This document shows, one piece after another, positions 1 through 12,994 of a stretch of 64,000 bases of DNA. The stretch comes from Moringa oleifera. Its lineage: Eukaryota; Streptophyta; Magnoliopsida; Brassicales; Moringaceae. The DNA is taken from the NCBI GenBank assembly GCA_021397835.1, contig JAJFZO010000885.1, positions 1,065,797 through 1,129,796 on the forward strand, written 5' to 3'. A model generated the notes under the pieces. That model worked only from the letters and a program-made list of their open reading frames with translations. It did no database searches and had not been told where the DNA came from. Position numbers and translations under genes: made by a program. Position 1 is the first letter of the stretch. Every line of letters starts with the position of its first letter.

Positions 1-367
1 ACAGCCAGCCTGGGCACCCCTGCTTCCAAGGCCTCATCAGTGGGAAAAACGTGGGCAACGAAGCGAGAATAATCGTGGGGTAATGAGCTGGGATGTGGCT
101 AGACAAGCTCGATGGTGTGGGCGGCAAAGCTAACGATGATAAATGCTAAGTGAGGTCCAAATCATTTGGGGGATTTCGAGAATGCGGAGTGCTTCATGGA
201 AGGCCCTCGAGGCGGTAGACATGGGGTTGGATCTCGACGCTCAGGCTTGCCTAGGCGGACTCATTGCGCAGCGCGATCGACGACACGATCGTCAGCCGTT
301 AGCAACGAGTGAGCCACACGGCCAGCCTGGGCACCCCTGCTTCCAAGGCCTCATCGGTTGGAAAAAT

Positions 368-447
368 GTGGGCAACGAAGCGAGAATAATCGTGGGATAG
401 TGAGCTGAGATGTGGCTAGACAAGCTCGATGGTGTGGGCGACGAAGC
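368..447. repeat. Pair of 14 bp imperfect direct repeats flanking the monomer junction
   Basis: GTGGGCAACGAAGC at 368-381 and GTGGGCGACGAAGC at 434-447 differ at one base and are 66 bp apart. The pair straddles the chosen junction (410) and recurs wherever the following monomer is B or E type. In front of F and C monomers the second copy is GTGGGCGGCGAAGC or GTGGGCTGCGAAGC. It may be a remnant of a smaller ancestral repeat. Confidence 0.65.
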
Positions 448-774
448 TAACGATGATGCTTGCGAGGTGAGGGCAAAATCGTTGGGGGGATCTCGAGCAT
501 GCGGAGTGCTTCGTCATCGTCCCTCGAGGCGGCAGACGTGGGGTCGGATCTCGATGCTCAGGCTTTTCTAGGCGGACTCGTTGCGCAGCGTGACCGACGA
601 CACGATCTTTAGCCGTTAGCAACGAGCGAGCCACACGGCCAGCCTGGGCACCCCTGCTTCCAAGGCATCATTGTTGGGGAAAACGTGGGCAACGAAGCGA
701 GAATAATCGTGGGATAATGAGCTGGGATGTGGCTAGACAAGCTCGATGGTGTGGGCGGCAAAGCTAAACCTGAT

Positions 775-1345
775 AAAATGCTATGTGAGGTCCAAATCAT
801 TGGGGGATTTCGAGAATCGGAGTGCTTAGTGGCATGCCCTTGAAGCGGCAGGGACATTGGGGTTGGATTCTCGACGCTCAGGCTTGCCTAGGCGGACTTC
901 ATTGCGAGCGCGATCGACGACACGATAGTCAGCCGTTAGGCAACGAGTGAGCACACGGCCAGCCTGGGAACCCTATGGCCAGGCCTCATCGGTGGAAAGA
1001 CGTGGGCAACGAAGCGAGGAATAATCGTGGGATTAATGAGATGAGATGTGCTAGAAACAAGCCGATGAGTTTGTGGGCGACGACGTAACGATGACTGCAT
1101 GCGACGGTGAGGGCAAAATCGTTGGGGGGATCTCGAGCTGCGGAGGTGCTGCGTTGTCGCGCGCCTCGAGGGCGGCAGACGTGGGGTGGATCTCGACGCT
1201 CATGCTTGCCTAGGCGGACTCATTATGCAGCGCGATCGACGACACGATCGTCGGTCGTTAAAAACGAGCGAGCCAGACCGCCAGCCTCGGCACCCCTGCT
1301 GCCAAGGCCTCATTGGTGGGAAAAACTGGGCAACGAAGCGAGAAT
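775..1345. other. Dense-indel patch
   Basis: Many one and two base insertions and deletions interrupt the A and B monomers (for example GCTAAACCTGATAAAATGC for GCTAACGATGATAAATGC). Neighbouring monomers are length-perfect. Probably consensus error; a decayed monomer pair is the alternative. Confidence 0.7.
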
Positions 1346-1684
1346 AATCGTGGGGTAATGAGCTGGGATGTGGGTAGACAAGCTCGATGGTGTGGGCGAC
1401 AAAGCTAACGATGATAAATGCTATGTGAGGTCCAAATCATTGGGGGGATTTCGAGAATGCGGAGTGCTTCGTGGCAGGCCCTTGAGGCGGCAGACACGGG
1501 GTTGGATCTCGACGCTCAGGCTTGCCTAGGCGGACTCATTGCGCAGCGCAATCGACGACACAATCGTCGGCCGTTAGCAACGAGTGAGCCACACGGCCAG
1601 CCTGGGCACCCCTGCTGCCAAGGCATCATCGGTTGGAAAAACGTGGGCAACGAAGCGAGAATAATCGTGGGATAATGAGCTGAG

Positions 1685-2001
1685 ATGTGGCTAGACAAGC
1701 TCGATGGTGTGGGCGACGACGCTAACGATGATGCATGCGAGGTGAGGGCAAAATCGTTGGGGGGATCTCGAGCATGCGGAGTGCTTCGTCGTCGGCCCTC
1801 GAGGCGGCAGACGTGGGGTCGGATCTCGACGCTCAGGCTTGCCTAGGCGGACTCGTTGCGCGGCGTGACCGGCGACACGATCTTCAGCCGTTAGCAACGA
1901 GCGAGCCACACGGCCAGCCTGGGCACCCCTGCTTCCAAGGCCTCATCAGTGGGAAAAACGTGGGCAACGAAGCGAGAATAATCGTGGGGTAATGAGCTGG
2001 G
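1685..2001 (+). repeat. Exemplar class B monomer (317 bp)
   Basis: This clean copy shows the B diagnostics in order: GGGCGACGACGC near the start, GCATGCGAGGTGAGGGC, GATCTCGAGCATGCGG, GTCGTCGGCCCTCGAGG, GACGTGGGGTCGGAT, a GCGCGGCGTGACC segment and ACGATCTTCAGCC. It ends with CTTCCAAGGCCTCATCAGTG and leads into class A. The ACGATCGT palindrome of other classes is broken here to ACGATCTT. The front half is nearly the same as class E, which suggests shared ancestry of those two classes. Confidence 0.85.
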
Positions 2002-2318
2002 ATGTGGCTAGACAAGCTCGATGGTGTGGGCGGCAAAGCTAACGATGATAAATGCTATGTGAGGTCCAAATCATTAGGGGGATTTCGAGAATGCGGAGTG
2101 CTTCATGGCAGGCCCTCGAGGCGGTAGACATGGGGTTGGATCTCGACGCTCAAGCTTGCCTAGGCGGACTCATTGCGCAGCGCGATCGACGACACGATCG
2201 TCAGCCGTTAGCAACGATTGAGCCACACGGCCAGCCTGGGCACCCCTGCTGCCAAGGCCTCATCGGTTGGAAAAATGTGGGCAACGAAGCGAGAATAATC
2301 GTGGGATAGTGAGCTGAG
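2002..2318 (+). repeat. Exemplar class A monomer (317 bp)
   Basis: The A diagnostics are GGCGGCAAAGC, GATAAATGCTATGTGAGG, TCCAAATCATT, TTTCGAGAATGCGG, CATGGGGTTGGAT, CTCATTGCGCAGCGCG and CTGCTGCCAAGGCCTC. It is followed by the GAGCTGAGATG junction that always leads into a B or E type front. Class A is confined to the left 11 kb (last copy at 10247). Its back half, from CTCATTGCG onward, survives elsewhere as the back half of class C2. Confidence 0.85.
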
Positions 2319-5171
2319 ATGTGGCTAGACAAGCTCGATGGTGTGGGCGACGAAGCTAACGATGATGCATGCGAGGTGAGGGCAAAATCGTTGGGGGGAT
2401 CTCGACCATGAGGAGTGCTTCGTCGTCGGCCCTCGAGGCGGCAGACGTGGGGTCGGATCTCGACGCTCAAGCTTGCCTAGGCGGACTCGTTGCGCGGCGT
2501 GACCGACGACACGATCTTCAGCCGTTAGCAACGAGCGAGCCACACGGCCAGCCTGGGCACCCCTGCTTCCAAGGCATCATTGTTGGGAAAAACGTGGGCA
2601 ACGAAGCGAGAATAATCGTGGGGTAATGAGTTGGGATGTGGCTAGACAAGCTCGATGGTGTGGGCGACAAAGCTAACGATGATAAATGCTATGTGAGGTC
2701 CAAATCATTGGGGGGATTTCGAGAATGCGGAGTGCTTCGTGGCAGGCCCTTGAGGCGGCAGACATGGGGTTGGATCTCGACGCTCAGGCTTGCCTAGTCG
2801 GACTCATTGCGCAGCGCAATCGACGACACAATCGTCGGTCGTTAGCAACGAGTGAGCCACACGGCCAGCCTGGGCACCCTTGCTGCCAAGGCCTCATCGG
2901 TTGGAAAAACGTGGGCAACGAAGCGAGAATAATCGTGGGATAATGAGCTGAGATGTGGCTAGACAAGCTCGATGGTGTGGGCGACGAAGCTAACGATGAT
3001 GCTTGCGAGGTGAGGGCAAAATCGTTGGGGGGATCTCGAGCATGCGGAGTGCTTCGTCGTCGTCCCTCGAGGCGGCAGACGTGGGGTCGGATCTCGATGC
3101 TCAGGCTTTTCTAGGCGGACTCGTTGCGCGGCGTGACCGACGACACGATCTTCAGCCGTTAGCAACGAGCGAGCCACACGGCCAGCCTGGGCACCCCTGC
3201 TTCCAAGGCATCATTGTTGGGGAAAACGTGGGCAACGAAGCGAGAATAATCGTGGGGTAATGAGCTGGGATGTGGCTAGACAAGCTCAATGGTGTGGGCG
3301 GCAAAGCTAACGATGATAAATGCTAAGTGAGGTCCAAATCATTTGGGGGATTTCGAGAATGCGGAGTGCTTCATGGCAGGCCCTCGAGGCGGTAGACATG
3401 GGGTTGGATCTCGACGCTCAGGCTTGCCTAGGCGGACTCATTGCGCAGCGCGATCGACGACACGATCGTCAGCCGTTAGCAACGAGTGAGCCACACGGCC
3501 AGCCTGGGCACCCCTGCTGCCAAGGCCTCATCAGTTGGAAAAATGTGGGCAACGAAGCGAGAATAATCGTGGGATAGTGAGTTGAGATGTGGCTAGACAA
3601 GCTCGATGGTGTGGGGGACGAAGCTAACGATGATGCTTGCGAGGTGAGGGCAAAATCGTTGGGGGGATCTCGAGCATGCGGAGTGCTTCGTCGTCGGCCC
3701 TCGAGGCGGCAGACGTGGGGTCGGATCTCGACGCTCAGGCTTGCCTAGGCGGACTCGTTGCGCGGCGTGACCGACGACAGGATCTTCAGCCGTTAGCAAC
3801 GAGCGAGCCACACGGCTAGCCTGGGCACCCCTGCTTCCAAGGCCTCATCAGTGGGAAAAACGTGGGCAACGAAGCGAGAATAATCGTGGGGTAATGAGCT
3901 GGGATGTGGGTAGACAAGCTCGATGGTGTTGGCGACAAAGCTAACGATGATAAATGCTATGTGAGGTCCATATCATTGGGGGGATTTCGAGAATGCGGAG
4001 TGCTTCGTGGCAGGCCCTTGAGGCGGCAGACATGGGGTTGGATCTCGACGCTCAGGCTTGCCTAGGCGGACTCATTGCGCAGCGCAATCGACGACACGAT
4101 CGTCGGCCGTTAGCAACGAGTGAGCCACACGGCCAGCCTGGGCACCCCTGCTGCCATGGCCTCATCAGTTGGAAAAACGTGGGCAACGAAGCGAGAATAA
4201 TCGTGGGATAATGAGCTGAGATGTGGCTAGACAAGCTCGATGGTGTGGGCGACGAAGCTAACGATGATGCATGCGAGGTGAGGGCAAAATCGTTGGGGGG
4301 ATCTCGACCATGAGGAGTGCTTCGTCGTCGGCCCTCGAGGCGGCAGACGTGGGGTCGGATCTCGACGCTCAAGCTTGCCTAGGCGGACTCGTTGCGCGGC
4401 GTGACCGACGACACGATCTTCAGCCGTTAGCAACGAGCGAGCCACACGGCTAGCCTGGGCACCCCTGCTTCCAAGGCCTCATCAGTGGGGAAAACGTGGG
4501 CAACGAAGCGAGAATAATCGTGGGGTAATGAGCTGGGATGTGGGTAGACAAGCTCGATGGTGTGGGCGACAAAGCTAACGATGATAAATGCTATGTGAGG
4601 TCCATATCATTGGGGGGATTTCGAGAATGCGGAGTGCTTCGTGGCAGGCCCTTGAGGCGGCAGACATGGGGTTGGATCTCGACGCTCAGGCTTGCCTAGG
4701 CGGACTCATTGCGCAGTGCAATCGACGACACGATCGTCGGCCGTTAGCAACGAGTGAGCCACACGGCCAGCCTGGGCACCCCTGCTGCCAAGGCCTCATC
4801 AGTTGGAAAAACGTGGGCAACGAAGCGAGAATAATCGTGGGATAATGAGCTAGGATGTGGCTAGACAAGCTCGATGGTGTGGGCGACGAAGCTAACGATG
4901 ATTCATGCAAGGCGAGGGCAAAATCGTTGGGGGGATCTCGAGCATGCGGAGTGCTTCGTCGTCGGCCCTCGAGGCGGCAGACGTGGGGTCGGATCTCGAC
5001 GCTCAGGCTTGCCTAGGCGGACTCGTTGCGCGGCGTGACCGGCGACACGATCTTCAGCCGTTAGCAACGAGCGAGCCACACGGCCAGCCTGGGCACCCCT
5101 GCTTCCAAGGCCTCATCAGTGGGAAAAACATGGGCAACGAAGCGAGAATAATCGTGGGATAATGTGCTGGG

Positions 5172-5488
5172 ATGTGGCTAGACAAGCTCTATGGTGTGGG
5201 CGGCGAAGCCAACGATGATGCAAGCTACGTGAGGGCCAAATCATTGGGGGGATTTCGAGTCTGCGGAGTGCTTCGTCGTAGGCCCTTGAGGCGGCAGACA
5301 TGGGGTTGGATCTCGACGCTCAGGGTTGCCTAGGCGGACTCATTGCGCAGCGCGATCGACGACACGATCGTCGGCCGTTAGCAACGAGTGAGCCACACGG
5401 CCAGCCTGGGCACCCCTGCTGCCAAGGCCTCATCGGTTGGAAAAACGTGGGCAACGAAGCGAGAATAATCGTGGGATAATGAGCTGAG
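5172..5488 (+). repeat. Chimeric C/A monomer at edge of the dimer array
   Basis: The front has class C sequence (GATGCAAGCTACGTGAGGGCC, TTTCGAGTCTGCGG, GTCGTAGGCCC). The back has class A sequence (CATGGGGTTGGAT, CTCATTGCGCAGCGCG, GAGCTGAGATG) and leads into a B monomer at 5489. It has the same front/back composition as the C2 monomers that later head every 951 bp trimer. It may be a relative of the founding recombinant; that is inference. Confidence 0.7.
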
Positions 5489-8344
5489 ATGTGGCTAGAC
5501 AAGCTCGATGGTGTGGGCGACGAAGCTAACGATGATGCATGCGAGGTGAGGGCAAAATCGTTGGGGGGATCTCGAGCATGCGGAGTGCTTCGTCGTCGGC
5601 CCTCGAGGCGGCAGACGTGGGGTGGGATCTCGACGCTCAGCCTTGCCTAGGCGGACTCGTTGCGCAGCGTGACCGACGACACGATCTTCAGCCGTTAGCA
5701 ACGAGCGAGCCACACGGCCAGCCTGGGCACCCCTGCTTCCAAGGCCTCATCAGTGGGAAAAACGTGGGCAACGAAGCGAGAATAATCGTGGGATAATGAG
5801 CTGGGATGTGGCTAGACAAGCTCGATGGTGTGGGTTGCAAAGCCAACGATGATGCAAGCTACGTGAGGGCCAAATTGTTGGGGGGATTTCGAGTCTGCGA
5901 AGTGCTTCGTCGTAGGCCCTCGAGGCGACAGACGTGGGGTTGGATCTCGACGCTCAGGCTTGCCTAGGCGGACTCGTTACGCAGCGCGATCGACAACACG
6001 ATCGTCGGCCGTTAGCAACGAGCGAGCCACACGGCCAGCCTGGGCACCCCTGCATCCAAGGCCTCATTATTGGGAAAAACGTGGGCAACAAAGCGAGAAT
6101 AATCGTGTGATAATGAGCTGGGATGTGGCTAGACAAGCTCGATGGTGTGGGCGGCGAAGCTAACGATGATGCAAGCTACGTGAGGGCCAAATCGTTGAGG
6201 GGATTTCGAGTCTGCGGAGTGCTTCATCGTAGGCCCTCGAGGCAGCAGACGTGGGGTTGGATCTCGACGCTCAGGCTTGCCTTGGCGGACTCTATGCGCA
6301 GCGAAATCGACGACACGATCATCGGCCGTTAGCAATGAGCGAGCCACACGGCCAGCCTGGGCACCCCTGCTTCCAAGGCCTCATTATTGGGAAAAACGTG
6401 GGCAACAAAGCGAGAATAATCGTGGGATAATGAGCTAGGATGTGGCTAGACAAGCTCCATGGTGTAGGCGGCGAAGCGAACGATGATGAATGCTACGTGA
6501 GGGCCGAATCTTTGTGGGGATTTCGAGCATGCGGAGTGCTTCGTCGTAGGCCCTCGAGGCGGTAAGACGTGGGGATGGATCTCGACGCTCAGGCTTGCCT
6601 AGGCAGACTCGTTGCGCAGTGCGATCGACGACACGATCGTCAACCGTTAGCAACGAGCGAGCCACACGGCCAGCCTGGGCACCCCTACATCCAAGGCATC
6701 ATTGTTGGGGAAAACGTGGGCAACGAAGCGAGAATAATCGTGGGATAATGAGCTGGGATGTGGCTAGACAAGCTCGATGGTGTGGGCGGCAAAGCTAACG
6801 ATGATAAATGCTATGTGAGGTCCAAATCATTGGGGGGATTTCGAGAATGCGGAGTGCTTCTTGGCAGGCCCTCGAGGCGGCAGACATGGGGTTGGATCTC
6901 GACGCTCAGGCTTGCCTAGGCGGACTCATTGCGCAGCGCGATCGACGACATGATCGTCAGCCGTTAGCAACGAGTCAGCCACACGGCCAGCCTGGGCACC
7001 CCTGCTGCCAAGGCCTCAACGGTTGGAAAAACGTGGGCAACGAAGCGAGAATAATCGTGGGATAATGAGCTGAGATGTGGCTAGACAAGCTCGATGGTGT
7101 GGGCGACGAAGCTAACGATGATGCATGCGAGGTGAGGGCAAAATCGTTGCGGGGGATCTCGAGCATGCAGAGTGCTTCATCGTCGGCCCTCAAGGCGGCA
7201 GACGTGGGGTCGGATCTCGACGCTCAGGCTTACCTAGGTGGACTCGTTTCGCGGCGTGACCGACGACACGATCTTCAGCCGTTAGCAACGAGCGAGCCAA
7301 ACGGCCAGCCTGGGCACCCCTGCTTCCAAGGCCTCATCGGTGGGAAAAACGTGGGCAACGAAGCGAGAATAATCGTGGGATAATGAGCTGGGATGTGGCT
7401 AGACGAGCTCTGTGGTGTGGGCGGCGAAGCTAACGATGATGCAAGCTACGTGAGGGACAAATCGTTGGGGGGATTTCGAGTCTGCGGAGTGCTTCGTCGT
7501 AGGCCCTCGAGGCGACAGACGTCGGGTTGGATCTCGACGCTCAGGCTTGCCTAGGCGGACTCGTTACGCAGCGCGATCGACAACACGATCGTCGGCCGTT
7601 AGCAACGAGCGAGCCACACGGCCAGCCTGGGCACCCCTGCATCCGAGGCCTCATTATAGGGAAAAACGTGGGCAAAACAGCGAGAATAATCGTGTGGTAA
7701 TGAGCTGGGATGTGGCTAGACAAGCTCGATGGTGTGGGCTGCGAAGCTAACGATGATGCAAGCTACGTGAGGGCCAAATCGTTGAGGGGATTTCGAGTCT
7801 GCTGAGTGCTTCGTCGTAGGCCCTCGAGGCAGCAGACGTGGGGTTGGATCTCGACGCTCAGGCGTGCCTTGGCGGACTCTATGCGCTGCGAAATCGACGA
7901 CACGATCATCGGCCGTTAGCAATGAGCGAGCCACACGGCCAGCCTGGGCACCCCTGCTTCCAAGGCCGCATTATTGGGAAAGACGTGGGCAACGAAGCGA
8001 GAATAATCGTGGGATAATGAGCTAAGATGTGGCTAGACAAGCTCCATGGTGTGGGCAGCGAAGCTAACAATGATGCATGCTACGTGAGGGCCGAATCTTT
8101 GGGGGGATTTCGAGCATGCGGAGTGCTTCGTTGTAGGCCCTCGAGGCGGCAAGACGTGGGGTTGGATCTCGACGCTCAGGCTTGCCTAGGCGGACTCGTT
8201 GCGCAGCGCGATCGACAACACGATCGTCGGCCGTTAGCAACGAGCGAGCCACACGGCCAGCCTGGGCACCCCTGCTTCCAAGGCCTCATCGGTTGGAAAA
8301 ACGTGGGCAACGAAGCGAGAATAATCGTGGGATAATGAGCTGAG
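5172..8344. repeat. Transitional block: A-B units interleaved with C, C1 and D
   Basis: The class order by start is C/A 5172, B 5489, C 5806, C1 6123, D 6440, A 6758, B 7075, C 7393, C1 7710 and D 8027. The A-B-C-C1-D order begins at 6758 and is seen again at 10247-11831. B-C-C1-D occurs at 5489, 7075 and 10564. This suggests a former five-monomer unit of about 1587 bp. The C copies at 5806, 7393 and 10880 share CTCGTTACGCAGCGCG and ATCGACAACACG, which no other C copies show. D copies are 318 bp because of one extra A in GCAAGACG or GTAAGACG. Confidence 0.75.
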
Positions 8345-11300
8345 ATGTGGCTAGACAAGCACGATGGTGTGGGCGACGAAGCTAACGATGATTCATGCGA
8401 GGCGAGGGCAAAATCGTTGGGGGGATCTCGAGCATGCGGAGTGCTTCGTCGTCGGCCCTCGAGGCGGCAAAAGAGGGGTTTGATCTCGATGCTCAGGCTT
8501 GCCTCGGCGGACTCGTGGCGCAGCGCGATCGATGACACGATCGTTGGCCTTTAGCAATGAGCAAGCCACACGGCCAGCCTGGGCCCCCTTACTGCCAAAG
8601 CCACATCGGTGGAAAAAACGTGGGCAATGAAGCGAGAATAATCGTAGGATAATGAGCTGGAATGTGGCTAGACAAGCTCGATGTTGTGGGCGGCGAAGCT
8701 AACGATGATGCAAGCTACGTGAGGGCCAAATCGTTGGGGGGATTTCAAGCCTGCGGAGTGCTTTGTCGTCAGCCCTCGAGGCAGCAGACGTAGGGACGGA
8801 CCTCGACGCTCAGGCTTGCCTAGGCGGACTCGTTGCGCAGCGCGATCGACGACACGATCGTCAACTGTTAGCAACGAGCGAGCCACACGGCCAGCCTGGG
8901 CACCCCTGCAACCAAGGCATCATTGTTGCGGAAAACGTGGGCAACGAAGCGAGAATAATCGTGGGATAATGAGCTGGGATGTGGCTAGACAAGCTCGATG
9001 GTGTGGGTTGCAAAGCTAACGATGATGCAAGCTACGTGAGGGCCAAATCGTTGAGGGGATTTTGAGTCTGCGGAGTGCTTCGTCATAGGCCCTCGAGGCA
9101 GCAGACGTGGGGTTGGATCTCGACGCTCAGGCTTGCCTAGGCGGACTCATTGCGCAGCGCGATCGACGACACGATCGTCGGCCGTTAGCAACGAGTGAGC
9201 CACACGGCCCGCCTGGGCACCCCGTCTTCCAAGGCCTCATCGGTTGAAAACACGTGGGCAACAAAGCGAGAATAATCGTGGGATAATGAGCTGAGATGTG
9301 GCTAGACAAGCTCGATGGTGTGGGCGACGAAGCCAACGATGATGCTTGCGAGGTGAGGGCAAAATCGTTGGGGGGATCTTGAGCATGTGGAGTGCTTCGT
9401 CGTCGGCCCTCAAGGCAGCAAAAGAGGGGTTAGATCTCGATGCTCAGGCTTGCCTCGGCGGACTCGTGGCGTAGCACGATCGATGACATGATCGTTGGCC
9501 TTTAGCAATGAGCGAGCCACACGGCCAGCCTGGGCACCCTTACTGCCAAGGCCACATCGGTGGAAAAAACGTGGGCAATGAAGCGAGAATAATCGTAGGA
9601 TAACGAGCTGGAATGTGGCTAGACAAGCTCGATGTTGTGGGCGGTGAAGCTAACGATGATGCAAGCTACGTGAGGGCCAAATCGTTGGGGGGATTTCGAG
9701 CCTGCGGAGTGCTTCGTCGTCAGCCCTCGAGGCGACTGACGTGGGGACGGACCTCGACGCTCAGGCTTGCCTAGGCGGACTCGTTGCGCAGCGCGATCGA
9801 CGACACGATCGTCAACTGTTAGCAACGAGCGAGCCACACGGCTAGCCTGGGCACCCCTGCATCCAAGGCATCATTATTGGGGCAAATGTGGGCAACAAAG
9901 CGAGAATAATCATGGGATAATGAGCTGGGATGTGGCTAGACAAGCTCGATGGTGTGGGCTGCGAAGCTAACGATGATGCAAGCTACGTGAGGGCCAAATC
10001 GTTGGGGGGATTTTGAGCCTGCGGAGTGCTTCGTCGTCAGCCCTCGAGGCGGCAGACGTGGGGACGGACCTCGACGCTCAGGCTTGCCTAGGCGGACTCG
10101 TTGCGCAGCGCGATCGACGACACGATCGTCAACTGTTAGCAACGAGCGAGCCACAAGGCTAGCCTGGGCACCCCTGCATCCAAGGCATCATTGTTGGGGA
10201 AAAAGTGGGCAACGAAGCGAGAATAATCATGGGATAATGAGCTGGGATGTGGCTAGACAAGCTCGATGGTGTGGGCGGCAAAGCTAACGATGATAAATGC
10301 TATGTCAGGTCCAAATCATTGGGGGGATTTCGAGAATACGGAGTGCTTCGTGGCAAGCCCTCGAGGCGGCAGAAATGGGGTTGGATCTCGACGCTCAGGC
10401 TTGCCTAGGCGGACTCATTGCGCAGCGCGATCGACGACAAGATCGTCAGCCGTTAGCAACGAGTGAGCCACACGGCCAGCCTGGGCACCCCTGCTGCCAA
10501 GGCCTCATCGGTTGGAAAAACGTGGGTAACGAAGCGAGAATAATCGTGGGATAATAAGCTGAGATGTGGCTAGACAAGCTCGATGGTGTGGGCGACGAAG
10601 CTAACGATGATGCATGCGAGGTGAGGGCAAAATCGTTGGGGGGATCTCGAGCATGCGGAGTGCTTCGTCGTCGGCCCTCGAGGCGGCAGACGTGGGGTCG
10701 GATGTCGATGCTCAGGCTTGCCTAGGCGGACTCGTTGCGCAACGTGACCGACGACACGATCTTCAGCCGTTAGCAACGAGCGAGCCAAACGGCCAGCCTG
10801 GGCACCCTGCTTCCAAGGCCTCATCGGTGGAAAAAACGTGGGCAACAAAGCGAGAATAATCGTGGGATAATGAGCTGGGATGTGGCTAGACAAACTCTAT
10901 GGTGTGGGCGTCGAAGCTAACGATGATGCAAGCTACGTTAGGGCCAAATCATTGGGGGGATTTCGAGTCTGCGGAGTGCTTCGTCGTAGGCCCTCGAGGC
11001 GGCAGACGTGGGGTTGGATCTCGACGCTCAAGCTTGCCTAGGCGGACTCGTTACGCAGCGCGATCGACAACACGATCGTCGGCCGTTAGCAACGAGCGAG
11101 CCACACGGCCAGCCTGGGCACCCCTGCATCCAAGGCCTCATTATTGGGAAAAACGTAGGCAACAGAGCGAGAATAATCGTGTGATAATGAGCTGGGATGT
11201 GGCTAGACAAGCTCGATGGTGTGGGCTGCGAAGCTAACGATGATGCAAGCTACGTGAGGGCCAAATCGTTGAGGGGATTTCGAGTCTGCGGAGTGCTTCG

Positions 11301-12384
11301 TCGTAGGCCTTCGAGGCAGCAGATGTGGGGTTGGATCTCGACGCTCAGGCTTGCCTTGGCGGACTCTATGCGCAGCGAAATCGACGACACGATCATCGGC
11401 CGTTAGCAATGAGCGAGCCACACGGCCAGCCTGGGCACCCCTGCTTCCAAGGCCTCATTATTGGGAAAAACGTGGGCAACGAAGCGAGAATAATCGTGGG
11501 ATAATGAGCTAGGATGTGGCTAGACAAGCTCCATGGTGTAGGCGGCGAAGCGAACGATGATGCATGCTACGTGAGGGCCGAATCTTTGGGGGGATTTCGA
11601 GCATGCGGAGTGCTTCGTCGTAGGCCCTCGAGGCGGTAAGACGTGGGGATGGATCTCGACGCTCAGGCTTGCCTAGGCAGACTCGTTGCGCAGTGCGATC
11701 GACGACACGATCGTCAACCGTTAGCAACGAGCGAGCCACACGGCCAGCCTGGGCACCCCTGCATCCAAGGCATCATTGTTGGGGAAAACGTGGGCAACGA
11801 AGCGAGAATAATCGTGGGATAATGAGCTGGGATGTGGCTAGACAAGCTCGATGGTGTGGGCGGCAAAGCTAACGATGATTCATACGAGGCGAGGGCAAAA
11901 TCGTTGGGGGGATCTCGAGCATGCGGAGTGCTTCGTCGTCGGCCCTCGAGGCGGCAGACATGGGGTTAGATCTCAACGCTCAAGCTTTCCTCGGCGGACT
12001 CGTGGCGCAGCGCGATCGATAACACGATCGTTGGTCGTTAGCAATGAGCGAGCCACACTGCCAGCCTGGGCACCCTTGCTGCCAAGGCCACATCGGTGGA
12101 AAAAACGTGGGCAATGAAGCGAGAATAATCGTAGGATAATGAGCTGGAATGTGGCTAGACAAGCTCGATGTTGCGGGCGGCGAAGCTAACGATGATGCAA
12201 GCTACGTGAGGGCCAAATCGTTGGGGGGATTTCGAGCCTGCGGAGTGCTTCGTCGTCAGCCCTCGAGGCGGCAGACGTGGGGACGGACCTCGACGCTCAG
12301 GCTTGCCTAGGCGGACTCGTTGCGCAGCGTAATCGACGACACGATCGTCAACCGTTAGCAACGAGCGAGCCACACGGCCAGCCT

Positions 12385-12425
12385 GGCACCCCTGCAATCC
12401 AGCATCCCATTGTTGTGGAAAACTG
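12385..12425. other. Small dense-indel patch
   Basis: The F tail reads CTGGCACCCCTGCAATCCAG and CATCCCATTGTTGTGG instead of the regular form, with several small indels in 40 bases. It sits at the tail of the F at 12149. Confidence 0.6.
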
Positions 12426-12994
12426 GGCAACGAAGCGAGAATAATCGTGGGGTAATGAGCTGAGATGTGGCTAGACAAGCTCGATGGTGTGGGCGACGAA
12501 ACTAACGATGATGCTTGCGAGGTGAGGGCAAAATCGTTGGGGGGATCTCGAGCATGCGGAGTGCTTCGTCGTCGGCCCTCGAGGCGGCAGACATGGGGTT
12601 AGATCTCAACGCTCAAGCTTTCCTCGGCGGACTCGTGGCGCAGCGCGATCGATAACACGATCGTTGGTCGTTAGCAATGAGCGAGCCACACTGCCAGCCT
12701 GGGCACCCTTGCTGCCAAGGCCACATCGGTGGAAAAAACGTGGGCAATGAAGCGAGAATAATCGTAGGATAATGAGCTGGAATGTGGCTAGACAAGCTCG
12801 ATGTTGCGGGCGGCAAAGCTAACGATGATGCAAGCTACGTGAGGGCCAAATCGTTGGGGGGATTTCGAGCCTGCGGAGTGCTTCGTCGTCAGCCCTCGAG
12901 GCGGTAGACGTGGGGATGGACCTCGACGCTCAGGCTTGCCTAGGCGGACTCGTTGCGCAGGGCGATCGACGACATGATCGTCAACCGTTAGCAA

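Larger units (their letters stand above)
1..5171. repeat. A-B dimer higher-order array, 634 bp unit
   Basis: Class A and class B monomers alternate. A starts at 93, 727, 1368, 2002, 2636, 3270, 3904 and 4538. B starts at 410, 1046, 1685, 2319, 2953, 3587, 4221 and 4855. From 1368 onward the spacing is exactly 317, so the dimer is 634 bp. The units at 727 and 1046 are 319 and 322 bp because of a patch of small indels. A private CTCGACCATGAGGAG variant is shared by the B copies at 2319 and 4221, six monomers apart. A second variant, with GCTTTTCTAGG, is shared by B at 410 and 2953. These shared variants indicate exchange among units. Confidence 0.9.

Noticed and set aside
1418..1675. An 85-codon open frame that recurs in many A and B monomers, with similar frames in other classes
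   Set aside because: It recurs only because the DNA repeats. Open frames of like length exist in other frames and on the other strand of the same bases, the frame is not kept across 317 bp junctions, and I see no ribosome-binding or initiation context, splice pattern or recognisable domain.
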